A stretch of 64,000 nt of DNA from Halichoerus grypus (Eukaryota; Chordata; Mammalia; Carnivora; Phocidae): assembly GCF_964656455.1 (NCBI RefSeq), contig NC_135719.1, positions 70,792,283 to 70,856,282 of the forward strand, in the 5' to 3' direction. The notes below the pieces were generated by a model. That model did not search any database. It was given only the letters and a program-made list of their open reading frames with translations, and had not been told where the DNA came from. The translations under genes were made by a program, and so were the position numbers. Shown here piece after piece: positions 45,126-55,470 of the stretch; within the stretch, counting starts at the first letter, position 1, and each line of letters begins with the position of its first letter.

Positions 45126-45429
45126 AAAAAACTATAGAAAAGATCAACTGGATTCAACCTGAGCTTCCTTAGGGCATTACCTTTTTTAGAAGTTCTATAT
45201 AAATAGTCTAGCACCTAGCCCACCATTTGACTGACACAGAGACCAATTATTTGACTAGTATGTGCGAGATGGAAGAACACATGCATGTGCGTGGACACAC
45301 ACACACAACCTCTGTTTTTTAAGTGTCTGCAGATTAGTGGAATCATTGTAGTCAGGAACTCTTGTTTACAATAAAGGCTCGTTGCAGCAATGCTGTTCAA
45401 GAGAACCTTGCACAATGAATGGAAACGTT

Positions 45430-45590
45430 CTCTATCTGTGCTGCCCAATATGGTAGCCACTAGACCAAATGGCTTTGAATACTGGATATGTGGCTAGTGC
45501 AATGGAATAACTGCATATTACATTTTATTTAATTAATTTAAATTTAAATAGCACATGTGGCTAGTATTAGACAATGAAGATTTGAAGGAT
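45430..45590 (-). mobile_element. MER5A-type hAT relic
   Basis: gctgcccaatatggtagccactagacc, then aatttaaatagcacatgtggctag. Confidence 0.6.
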
Positions 45591-45839
45591 CTGTTGAAAT
45601 ATATGAAAAATATACACATATACAAAATTTTGCATACCATTTCAAGATATCCAGGGACCCTCTCAAACCCATCCATGTGTCCTTACATCAGAAACCTTTG
45701 AGGCTGATTAAAAGAATGAGAATAAGATAAATGGGACTAGAAAGAGAAGGAATACAGAACTAAAGAGCCCAGATGGAAAATGCTACCATTCAGAATCCCG
45801 GAAGGCAAGAGACAAGGTATGGAGATAGCCTCTGCCTCC

Positions 45840-46035
45840 TTCGTCCTCCCACCACAGAGAACATTTATTCATTGTATTTTAACTGTTTACTTGTCTTCCC
45901 CACAGTGGGCTGTACACTGCAGATTATATACTCCCTAAGAGCAGGGACCACATCTAACTTATTCACCATTATATACAAAGAGCCCAGTATAAACCCAGCA
46001 CACAGTTGGTACTCAAATGTCTGCTGGATGAATTT
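45840..46035 (+). mobile_element. L2-like
   Basis: ctccctaagagcagggaccacatc and tggtactcaaatgtctgctggatg match the last part of L2. Confidence 0.65.
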
Positions 46036-46299
46036 TACCAGGCATCTGATTCTTGCCTGTCCTGGGAAACAAGAGCTCCTGAGTTAAGGAGGGTCTCCAT
46101 GATAAGAGGAATTGGCTGGCTCATGAGAGAGATAGGGTTTTCACAAAGTTGAGCAGATACTCAGATCCATGAAAATCTTGTCTCCCCAGGTTGTTCCTAT
46201 CCCTTGTAGTTCGGAGTCCTTTGTTGATATACAAGCCATGCAAAGACTTCAGTAGTCAGTGATAGGGAGCCATACACAGAGGGCCAAATGTCCTCAAAG

Positions 46300-46625
46300 G
46301 CTTTCTCCTTGGATGTCTCCTGCTCTGTTTCTCTACCTCTGGAATTTGCCTGCCTTCTCTCACATTGCCCCTCTACCTGTAATTCTTCTCTTACGTCTCT
46401 ACTGGGCCAATTCTAACTCATTCTGAAATGCTTCTTCCTCTGGGAAACCTGTGCTGGTACTTCCAGACAGAATTATGCCGTATCTCCACTGTTTCCCTTT
46501 GTGTTTTGCATATTTCATCATGTGTGCTCTACCATGGCAGGACCTAGTTATTTATTTTTGTATACCAGCATTAAATACTGTTTGGCATATAATAGGGGGC
46601 CAACAACCAGTATGGACCACTAAAA
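46300..46625 (+). mobile_element. L2-like
   Basis: ctggaatttgcctgccttc, gctcttcctctgggaaacc-type block, ending ggcatataatagggggcc. Confidence 0.6.
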
Positions 46626-48019
46626 GAACATAAACTCAATTGTTTTTCCCTATCCACACCACCACTGCTTAGCGTGTGCTGATCAAAGTCTACAGATTAG
46701 GTGTTAATGAGCCTGTTTCATTCACCCTGAAGAAGCCTGAAAACAAAAAGTCAGGGTTCTCTTTATGGGTAAGGAAATATGTGACAGATATGTAACAAAA
46801 GGAACAGAAAGGAGAAAGTTTCCACCTGAACAGAAGTCAAAAGGCTGACCAGGCAGAAACGCAGGGCAAGAAAAAAGCAGTGAGAACATCCTCAATATGG
46901 AATTTATGAAAAGCCCACAGCTATCATCATACAATTGTGAAAGACTGAAAACTTTACCCCTAAGCCATTAACAAGACAAAGATGCCCACTTTCACTCTGC
47001 TACTTCTATTCAACAGTGTAGTGGAATCACAATGAGATATCCAGAGCAACTGGACAGAAAAAGAAATAAAAGGCATCCAATTGGAAAAGGAAGAAGTAAA
47101 ATTATCTCTAGTCTCAGATGACATGAAAAAAATACACACACCCACATACATTTTAAGAATCCACACACAAAAAATTATTAAGCTAAAAAATTCAAAGTTG
47201 CAGGATTAAAAAATCAACGCAAAAATCAGTTGTAATTCTACATACTATCAATGAACAATCCAAACATAAAATTAAGAAAACAATTTATTTTATCATTTTT
47301 GGGGCATTTTAAATAGCATCAAATAAGATATGTGGGAATAAATTTAACCAAGGAGATATAAGACTTGTATGCTAGAAATGACAAAACACTGCTGGAAGAA
47401 ATTAAAGATCTAAAAAAAAATGGAAAGACATCCTATTTTCATGGATTGGAAGACTTAATAATGTTAACATGGTAATACTACCTAAAAATAATTTATAGAT
47501 TCAACGCGATCCCTATCAAATTCCTATCAGCCTCAGAGGCAACAAAAGCAAAAATAGACAAAGGTACTACATCAAACTTAGAAACTTTTGTGGATCAAAG
47601 GGCATAATCAATAGAACAAAAGGCAACCTATGGAGTGGGAGAAAATATTTGCAAATCATTTATCTGATAAGGGGTTAGCATCCAGAATATGTAAAGAACT
47701 ACAATTCAACAACAAAAAAATCAAACAACCTGATTGAAAAATGCATAAAGGACTTGAATAGACATTTTTCTAAATGACATACAAAAGGCCAACAAGCAAA
47801 AGAAAACATGTTCAATGTCACTAATCATCAGGGAAATGTAAACCAAAACTACAATGAAATAACACCTCATACCCATAAAAAGAAAACCCAAAAAACAAAA
47901 AACAGCAAGTGTTAGCAAGGATGTGGAGAAATTAGACCACCTCTGTTTTTAGTAAGATTGTAAAATGGTGCAAATGATATGGAATACAGTATGGTGGTTC
48001 TTCAAAAAATTAAAAATAG

Positions 48020-48230
48020 AGGGGTGCCTGAGTGGCTCAGTAGGTTAAGTGTCCAACTCTTGGTTTCAGCTCAGGTCATGGTCTCAGGGTCATGGGATTG
48101 AGCCCTATGTGGTGGGTCTCTGTGCTCAGCAGGGAGTCTGCTTCTCTCTCTCTCTCCCTCTGCCCCTCCCCCTGCTCATGCACTCTCTTGCTTTCTCTCT
48201 CTCAAATAAGTAAATAAATGTTTAAAAAAA
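48020..48230 (+). mobile_element. SINEC in old L1
   Basis: attaaaaatag precedes (48009-48019) and follows (48230-48240). Confidence 0.9.
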
Positions 48231-48240
48231 TTAAAAATAG

Positions 48241-48450
48241 TGGGGTGCCTGGATGGCTCAGTCAGTTGGGCACCTGCCTTTGGCTCAGGTCATGATCCCA
48301 GGGTCCTGGGTTGGAGCCTGGCATCAGGCTCCCTGCTCAGTGGAGAGCCTGCTTCTCCATCTCCCTCTGCCCCTCCCCTCCTCATGCGTGTGCTCTCTCT
48401 CTCTCAAATGAATGAATGAATGAATGAATGAATAAATAAATAAATCTTTA
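48241..48450 (+). mobile_element. SINEC in the same target site
   Basis: Starts right after the second attaaaaatag; a third aaaaatag follows at 48452-48459. The tail includes a (gaat)n expansion. Confidence 0.9.
48403..48444. repeat. (GAAT)n/(AAAT)n microsatellite in a SINE tail
   Basis: About six gaat units followed by aaat units. Confidence 0.9.
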
Positions 48451-48765
48451 AAAAAATAGAAATACCATATGACCTAGCAATCCTATTTCTGTATATATAC
48501 CCAAAAGAATTGAATGTAGAGTCTTAAAAAGGTACTTGCACACCTATGTTCATAGTAGCACTATTCATGATAGCCAAGAGGTGGAAGCAGCCCCCGTGTC
48601 CATCAGCAGATGAATGGATAAACAAAATGTGATATGTTATTCAACCTTTAAAAGGAAGAGATCCCATCACAAGCTACAACATGGATGAACCTTGAGGACA
48701 TTAAGCTAAGTGAAATGAGCCAATCACAAAAAGACAAATACTATATGATTCCACTTATAGAAGGT

Positions 48766-49861
48766 GTCGTGATACTGTGATTTATAATAATACGTATTTG
48801 GTCTTTATTCCTGTTCCTGGTAGAGCTCCTAAGACCCTAGGGATTTCCTAAGTGATGAGAGTGATTCAGGTATCTTTTGTTACTTATAACACACCCCTTT
48901 CAACCACACTTGAGTTTGTTAATGCAGTTACTTTTGGAGAGCACTTAAGGACGGGGGTTGATTGGCCGGGGGAACCAACTCTGTTGATAAGAGGGTTGGA
49001 ACTTTCAGCCCACTTACTAACTTGCGGGGGTTGTGGGTAGGGAACTGGAGATTAACTTAACCAGTGGCCAATGATTTAATCCACCATGCCTAAGTAATGA
49101 ACCACTCATAAAAATCCTAAATGACTAGGTTCGGAGAGTTTTTGGGTTGGTGAACAAGAAGGCATTCACATGCCAGGGGATGGCACACCCCAAACTCTAC
49201 AGGGTCAGAGGCTTCTGTGCTCAGGACCCTTCAAGACTTTGCTCTATGTGTCTCGTCATCTGGTTGTTCACTCATATCCTTTAACATTCTTTTCCTTTTT
49301 TTTAAGATTTTATTTATCCATTTGACAGAGAGAGTGAGAGAACACAAGCAGGGGGAGCAGCAGAGGGAGAGGGAGAAGCAGGCTCCCCGCCAAGCAGGGA
49401 GCCTGATGCGGGACTCAATCCCAGGACCCTGGGATTGATCATGACCTGAGCCGAAAGCAGACACTTAACCAACTCAGCCACCCAGGCACCCCATATCCTT
49501 TAATATTCTTTGTAATAAGCCAATAGTCTAGTAAGTAAACTGTTTTTAAGTTCTGTGAGCCATTCAAGTAAGTAATTGAACCCAAGGAGGGGGTTGTGGG
49601 AACCTCTGATTTCTGGTTGGTCAGAAGCACAGGTGATAACCTGGACTTGCAACTGGCATCTGATGTGGAGCAGTCTTGTGGGACTGAGCCCTTGACCTGT
49701 GGGTCTGAGGCCTATCTTCAGGTAGATAGTGTCAGAATTGAGTTAAATTGTAGGACACCCAGCTGGTGTTGCGAGAATTGCTTGGTGTGGGAAAAGTCCC
49801 CACACGTTTGAAGTACAGAGTATTCTGTGAATATTAAGTGAAGGAAGACAATTTTTTTTTC
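48766..49861 (+). mobile_element. Unclassified 1.1-kb interspersed element, LTR-like, inside an L1
   Basis: L1 sequence stops after ccacttatagaaggt and resumes at aggtatctaaaacagtcaaac. Between lies about 1.1 kb unlike L1, split by a SINE (49293-49492). A 4-bp aggt on both sides fits a short TSD. It contains aataagcc (a poly(A)-signal-like stretch), a GT-rich ggagggggttgtgggaacc block and no long frame. This looks like a solo LTR-type or another nonautonomous repeat; the family is not assigned. Confidence 0.5.
49293..49492 (-). mobile_element. SINEC with 19-bp TSD
   Basis: atatcctttaacattcttt (49274-49292) against atatcctttaatattcttt (49493-49511). Confidence 0.94.
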
Positions 49862-50085
49862 AGGTATCTAAAACAGTCAAACACATAGAAACAGAGTAGG
49901 GGGCAGGGGGAAATAGGAAATTGTTATTCAATGGGTATAGACTTTTAGTTATGCAAGATGATTAAGTTCTAGAGATCTGCTGTACAACGTTATGCCTATA
50001 GTTAACTACACGGTACTGTACACACAGAAATTTGTCAAGGGGTAGATCTCATGTTAAGTGTTCTTACTGCAATAAAGAAAAAGAA

Positions 50086-51290
50086 ATTAAAACTTGTGAA
50101 TCAAAGGACACTATCAATAAAATGTATAGACAACTTACAAAACAGGAGTAAATATTTGAAAATCGTATCTGATAAGGGTCTTATATCCAGAATATATGAA
50201 GAACTCTTATAACTCAAAAACAAAAGACAAACAGCCCAACTTAAAAATGGGCAAAAGACTTGAATAGATACTTCTCCAAAGATTCATAAATGGCCAGGAA
50301 GCACATGCAAAGATGCTCAGAGATGCTAAATAGGGAAATGCAAATCAAAACCACAATGCAAGAACACTTCACTCCCACTAGGCTGGTTATAATCAAAACA
50401 ATGAAAAGTAACAAGTATTGGTGAGGATATGGGGAAACTGAAACCCTCCTGCATTGCCAGGGGGAATGTAAAATGGCTTAGCCACTGTAGAAAACAGTTT
50501 GGTGATTCTTCAAAAAGTTAAAAATAGAATTACCATATGACCCAGCAGTTCCGCTCCTTAGTATATACTCGAAAGAACTGAAAACATGTATTCAAACACA
50601 AATTTATACATGAATGTTCATAACAGCACTATTCACAATAGCCAAAAGGTGGAAACAACCCAAATGTCCATCAACTGATGAATGGATATACAAATGTGGT
50701 ATACCCATATGGAATATTATTCAGCCATAAAAAGGAATGAAGTACTGGGGTACCTGGGGGACTCAATCAGTTCGGCTCAGGTCATGATCCCAGGGTCCTG
50801 GGATCGAGCCTCACATATGGCTCCTTGCTCAGCAGGGAGTCTGCTTCTCCCTCTGCCCCTCCCCCTGCTTGTGCTCTCTCGTGCATGTGCACACGGTCTC
50901 TAATAAATAAAAATCTTAAAAAAAAAAAAGAAAAAGTAATGAAGTACTGATACATGCTATAAATTGGACAGACCTTAAAAACATTATGCTAAGCAAAAGT
51001 AGATAGACATAAAAGGTCACATATTGTATGATTCCATTTATATGAAAAGTCCAGAATAGGCAAATCCATAGAGACAGGAAGTAGATTAATGGTCACCAGA
51101 GCTAGGAGAAAGGGGATATGGGGAGTGACTGTTTAATGGGTACAGGTTTCCTTTGGGTGATGGAAACGTTTTGAAACTAGTTAAGAGGTGATGCTTGCAC
51201 AACCTTGTGAATGTATTAAATGTCACTAAACCGTGTATCTTAAGATGGTTAATTGTACATTATGTGAATTTTACCTCAATTAAAAAAAAA
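50086..51290 (+). mobile_element. Old 5'-truncated L1
   Basis: From the late ORF2 segment (aaatgggcaaaagacttgaatag) to the 3' UTR (ggttaattgtacattatgtgaattttacctc) and an A-rich tail. A SINE is nested at 50748-50937. It directly abuts the end of RPUSD2's 3' region. Confidence 0.8.
50748..50937 (+). mobile_element. SINEC with TSD, head deletion
   Basis: aatgaagtactg at 50736-50747 and 50938-50949. The segment between the tRNA A and B boxes is shortened. Confidence 0.92.
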
Positions 51291-51529
51291 AAGGAAGAAA
51301 ACCAAACACACAAGGTGTTAGAAAAAGGGATATATTTACAAACCAACAAGTTCCCTAACTCTAGCTAGAGGGGGAGGAAAGAAGGAGGTAGCAAGTATAA
51401 GGAGATCCTTTAAGAGCCCAACCTCACGCCTGTAGAAACCCTGAGTACCAGCCCATGAGGTCAACTCCTAAAAACCATGGCCCATTCCTTTTCCAATTCA
51501 AGAAGCAACCCCTCCATTGGCCACAGCCC

Positions 51530-52264
51530 TCAGTCTTCTTGCCAGTCATCCTGTGCCCAGGCAGGCATGGGTGAAAAGTACTCAAACCCTGGCCCTTTAT
51601 AGCGCAGAGCATGCAGGAACATCACAAGGTCCTGGGGCAAGGGGTCCTGTCGCACCAGCCGGCACTCTGCACAGAGAGGGTCTATCTCTTGATTTACAAC
51701 ATCTGTTTCAGCTGCCTTCTCTGGTGCCAAGGCCATTGTGTCCAGATCCTGAGGAGCTGCCTCAACTGCTCCATCCGTCTTCTGGGCAGATGCAGCCAAC
51801 TCTTCTAGGTGGTCCTTGCCCAGCTCTGAGGAGGGAGCTGTAGAGTCTATGAGTCCTGGGGACAGATCACCCTCACACAGATCTAGCACATCCAGGCTCT
51901 GTTTGGCCTGGTGCTCTGCCACAAGGTCCCGAAGCAGTTCCTCATCTGTCTTGGGAATGTGGCCGCCCCGGCCCCGGGAGGGGCCCCACGCAACTGAGTT
52001 GTAGATGGGGTCATTGAGGATGGGGTGGCCCAGGAACTGGAGGTGGACTCGGATCTGGTGAGTGCGGCCTGTGAGTGGCCGGCACCGCACCACACTGGAG
52101 TGGCCATTGTAGCTCAGTCTCTGGAACACTGTCTCACAGGGCTTGCCCCGAGCATCCACGCGGCATACCCCTACCTTGTAAGATACCACCAAGATGGGCT
52201 CCTTGCAGATCACTTCCTCAGTGGGGAACTCCCCCTCCACCCGGCACACGTACTCCTTCTCCAG
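51530..52264 (-). CDS. RPUSD2: RPUSD2 exon 3 (C-terminal part of synthase fold and tail)
   Basis: The acceptor ctatgtag precedes LEKEYVCRVEGEF. The RCRPLTGRTHQIRVHLQFLGHPI motif of the RluA family follows, then NDPIYNS, then an acidic tail. The TGA stop is at 51532-51530. No canonical AATAAA is obvious just downstream. A variant AATATA on the minus strand near 51327 is a weak poly(A) signal candidate next to the end of an old L1. Confidence 0.95.
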   Translation of the reverse strand: MEKEYVCRVEGEFPTEEVICKEPILVVSYKVGVCRVDARGKPCETVFQRLSYNGHSSVVRCRPLTGRTHQIRVHLQFLGHPILNDPIYNSVAWGPSRGRGGHIPKTDEELLRDLVAEHQAKQSLDVLDLCEGDLSPGLIDSTAPSSELGKDHLEELAASAQKTDGAVEAAPQDLDTMALAPEKAAETDVVNQEIDPLCAECRLVRQDPLPQDLVMFLHALRYKGPGFEYFSPMPAWAQDDWQED

Positions 52265-55200
52265 CTACATAGAGGAGGGAAGAGGGAGAAAGTCAGCACA
52301 AAGCCTAAACTCATTAAGTTCAGACCCAATACAGTGATGAGAAATGTATCAGTGTCAGACAGAAGAGGATTCAAACTCCAGCTCCACCATTTGCCAGCTG
52401 CATGATTCTGGGTACAATACTTAGCCCCTTTAAATCCCATTAACTTGTCTAGAAAATGTTAAGATTAGAAAAGCATTTACCTCACAGGACTGTTATAAGG
52501 ATTCAGTTAGACTCTAATGTACCTGGTACTGAGCCTGGTACACAGTAAACACTAAATGTATCACAATCAAATCCAGACTTACAAGTCTCAAGACCACAGT
52601 CACTACCATTTAACTCTTCTACCCAAGCCTCTTCCGACTTCATCCAGAATCTTTCTACCAAGTAGGCTCTCCCCACAATCTTAAAAACCTCAGTCATAAA
52701 AAAACAAACAAAACCAAAAAACACCTCAGTAAGCTTGTCAGCACTCTAAAACTTCAAAACAGCAAACTACCAAGAGAGGCAATGTATATGCCATCTCTAA
52801 AGATCTTCTGAAACATAAGAGATAATAGCCTGTTTTTCACATTTTCAGTGTTGACCTTCCTGAGGATAGGAAGCTTGGCCAGATAACATGAAGGACCACT
52901 TCAAAAGAACTCAGTGACACACTTTTGATACAGAGCATTCGTGAGCCCAGGAAGTGGCATGCAGGAGACAAAAGCCCAGCTCACCTGCCGGTCCCGAACC
53001 TGCTCATGAATTCTCTCTGAGACCGTTGCTGTCTTGGCAAACATGAGGACCCCCGAGGTAAGGCGGTCAAGCCGATGCAATGGGTGTAGCTCCTTGAGTT
53101 GGTGCTCCTTGCCCAGGATGAAGATGACAGTGTTGTGTCGGAAGCGGCCACAAGGGTGGACAGGAATGGAAGAAGGCTTGTCTACAACCACCACATCCTC
53201 ATTCTCAGCTAGCAGGCGGACAGGCTCTGCTGTGACTGGTGGCTCATGCCTGTGCACTCTGTTCCTCAAGAAGTCATTGTCCTGCAAATGACACAGGCAA
53301 CTCATCAGACCAGAGCTGAGCAACATGTAATCAACTTCACACAGCTTCCTGTTCCTTACTGACAGAATGGTCACACTACATCCTTAAGCAGAAAAGACAG
53401 CGTGCATAGTGTATTCATTTTATAAAAATACAGACACACAGGCAGGGAGCAGGCATTGAAAAAGTACTAGAAGGATATACACAAAAATGTTTTGGTGATA
53501 TTTCTGGGTGGTGCGATTATGAATGTTTTTTGGTTTTGTTTATTTGTATTTTCTCTACAATAAAGTTATATTTAAAAGGTAAAGTCTTCTGGGACGCCTG
53601 AGTGGCTCAGCTGGTTGAACGTCCAGCTCTTGATTTCTGCCGGGGTCATGATTTCAGGGTGGTGGGATCGAGCCCCACCTTGGGTAGGGAGTCTACTTGG
53701 GATTCTCTCCCTCTCCCTCAGCCCCTCCATCTGCTCTGTCTCTCTAAACAAACAAACAAACAAATATCTTTAAAAAAATAAAAATAAAGAAAAAGTAAAG
53801 TTTTCTAAAATGGAGAGGGGGGGAAAAGCTCCATAAAATCATCACTTATTGTGACTTTGAACAAATAACACCAAGCTGTAAGTCCAGATATCTGGTCTCT
53901 AGACTTGGATTTGCCACAGGCTCCCTGCACGTCACTTAACTTCTCTGGGCCTCAGTTTCCTCATCCGTAAAATGTGAGGATTAGGCCAGACCTGTACTTC
54001 TCAAAATTGGGATGGGAGAGGGGATTCAAACCACTCATTCTTCAAATGCTGAAATCACCTTTTCTCCCCTCACAACAAAGTGTTACTGACAGGGGAGTCT
54101 GGTAACTCTCAGCTGTGATGGAATTTTAAAGGGTCAAAGCACTGGGCTAGACAATTCTAGTTTCTATACCTGACATTTCACAATTCTATCATATCAGGAT
54201 CTATGATAAATAAGTAGTAGTTACAAGAACACAGACTTTGGAGGTGACACTGTTGCAGGTACTTACCTCTCTGAAGTTTACCTTAGTTTTGTTTCCTCAC
54301 AGGTAAAATGAGGTGGCAATACCTACCCCACAAAGCTGTCGTTAGAATTTGATGTTAAGTACATAAAATGCTTACCTCTGTGCCAGCACACAGTAAGGAG
54401 ACATAAATGACAGGCTCTATTATTACTATTTGTACAGAGATCTACAACGCAACATAGCGATCAGTGCCAGTGCCACAAGACAGGGCACAAAAGGAGCTTT
54501 AAGAATTCCAACTTCTGTCCCCTGCAAACAAGGAAGCCGCCTGGAAGGAGGGGATATACGGGTTTTGAAGCAGAGACTACTTTTGCGGAGATGGGATAAG
54601 AGGAGTGGGCTACAAGAGTGTTCCAAGTGAAAGCGAAAACGCTTCAGAATTACCTCGATTTTACTCCAGTACCTATGCCCTATTAACTCTGAAAAGACCC
54701 CTGCCCCCTTTCCTCGCCCGCTTCCTGCCGGCCCCATCAGGACTCCACCTTGAGCACGATGCTGAGGTCCTGGACCGGCTCCTCGTTGAGATGCAGGCGC
54801 CCCGCCCGGACTGCGGCCTCATAGTAGGCCAGGGGCTGGGCTCGGAATTCGGTGCTGAAGACGTGCAGCAAGCTGTGGCCCACCCAGCGGCCTTTGCAGT
54901 AGGTCCGAAAGTCAAAGTAATAAGGCCGCACTTTGCGCAGGCCGCCTTCGAAATAGTAGCTGGTCTCTGCAAAATGCTCATCGCCGAAGCTCACCCCTGC
55001 CCGCCGCTTCTTCGGGGGTGGCACGACGCGCTCCCTGATGGCGTCCCGTCGCTTTTTACGCTTGCCTGGGCCCGAAGCTGCAACCGGGGCCTTCTCCTCG
55101 CTCAGTGGAGTCTGCTTCCCGACCTCCCGGGCCGGCTCCACTCCCGGGCCTACAGGTTCCGGGCTCCCGGAGGTCCGCTCACCCCTCGCGTCGCCGCATG

Positions 55201-55375
55201 CGTCTCCGTTTTGTTGAACCGCAGCCCTCAGCCCGGTCGCTGCCTCGGCCCCAGTCGAGAATGTTTCCGCCATCGGACCCCAGCAACTACCCCAAATCCT
55301 GCCAGCGATAAGGCGCCGCAGGTTGAGGCACCCTTGCTGAAGAACTGGAAGCCACCGGTGGCCGCCCAGCCACAT
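51530..55375 (-). CDS. RPUSD2: RPUSD2, RNA pseudouridine synthase domain protein (3 coding exons, complete)
   Basis: RPUSD2 belongs to the RluA-type pseudouridine synthases, which isomerise uridine in RNA. Joined exons 55375-54749, 53281-52985 and 52264-51530 are all phase 0 and give 552 aa; the human protein is 545 aa. In order, residues 1-34 are basic and hydrophobic without acidic residues. Two basic nuclear-signal-like clusters lie at about 105-110 (KRKKRR) and 119-125. The conserved FGDEHFAETSYYFEGG region precedes an S4-like end of exon 1. The catalytic signature HRLDRLTSG follows, with the catalytic Asp at about 281, and RTHQIRVHL lies in exon 3. An acidic variable tail ends DDWQED. 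I chose ATG 55375 because it aligns with the mammalian MWL start; the frame stays open upstream to 55426. Confidence 0.96.
52340..52562 (+). mobile_element. MIR in RPUSD2 intron 2
   Basis: ggattcaaactccagctccacc, tttgccagctgcatgattctgg, and a tail with ggtacacagtaaacac. Confidence 0.75.
52985..53281 (-). CDS. RPUSD2: RPUSD2 exon 2 (catalytic core)
   Basis: A 297-nt, 99-codon exon with acceptor tttgcag and donor gtgagc. It carries VVVVDKPSSIPVHPCGRF and the catalytic loop HPLHRLDRLTSG, with invariant Asp at local position 72. Phase 0 at both ends. Confidence 0.95.
53591..53794 (+). mobile_element. SINEC in RPUSD2 intron 1
   Basis: gtaaagtcttct (53579-53590) against gtaaagttttct (53795-53806). 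Tail contains (aaac)n. Confidence 0.9.
53865..54000 (+). mobile_element. MIR in RPUSD2 intron 1
   Basis: gtcacttaacttctctgggcctcagtttcctcatccgtaaaatg is nearly consensus MIR. Confidence 0.75.
54215..54410 (+). mobile_element. Second MIR in RPUSD2 intron 1
   Basis: aacacagactttggagg, tttcctcacaggtaaaatgagg and tgccagcacacagtaagg in MIR order. Confidence 0.7.
54749..55375 (-). CDS. RPUSD2: RPUSD2 exon 1
   Basis: A 627-nt coding exon of 209 codons, very CpG-rich. It ends in ...SIVLK, with donor AAG|GTGGAG at 54748. A second in-frame ATG (MAETFS) at 55273-55271 could start a form lacking the basic N-terminal 34 residues. Long open frames on the plus strand here are antisense by-products of GC richness. 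Confidence 0.93.
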
Positions 55376-55470
55376 GACAACTCGGCCCCAGATCATGGGT
55401 CGCGATGTGAGGACGTCACCGGGCACCAGCCAATCAGCGAGGCCCAGCGTCGAGGCGGGGACTGAGAAGA
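55376..55470 (-). promoter_or_regulatory. RPUSD2: RPUSD2 promoter, CpG-rich with CRE-like and CCAAT boxes
   Basis: Immediately upstream of the start codon lie a CRE-like gacgtcac (55412-55419) and ccaatcag (55430-55437, an inverted CCAAT relative to the gene) within GC-rich DNA. The boxes lie 37-60 bp from the ATG, so the 5' UTR must be short. No TATA box is seen. Confidence 0.6.

Larger units (their letters stand above)
45126..46949. other. Intergenic with L2 and MER5 relics
   Basis: Between the listed relics there is no recognisable gene; frames of 60-104 codons overlap L2 sequence. Confidence 0.45.
46950..50085 (+). mobile_element. Old L1 (RT region to 3' UTR), interrupted three times
   Basis: Starts at RT-coding sequence (aagatgcccactttcactctgctac) and runs through the Cys-rich C terminus to a 3' UTR ending near aataaagaaaaagaaatt. 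Two SINEs (48020-48230, 48241-48450) and a 1.1-kb unclassified element (about 48766-49861) are inserted. Frames are destroyed. Confidence 0.8.

Noticed and set aside
51517..52405. Plus-strand frames opposite RPUSD2 exon 3
   Set aside because: Mirror frames of a real exon; no independent support.
52900..52982. RPUSD2 exon 2 read-through ending ...RDRQVSWAF
   Set aside because: It is the intron after donor gtgagc; the conserved continuation LEKEYVC is in exon 3.
54605..55465. Plus-strand frame of 286 codons
   Set aside because: It is antisense to RPUSD2 exon 1; GC-rich coding DNA leaves opposite frames open. The minus-strand product is clearly RPUSD2.
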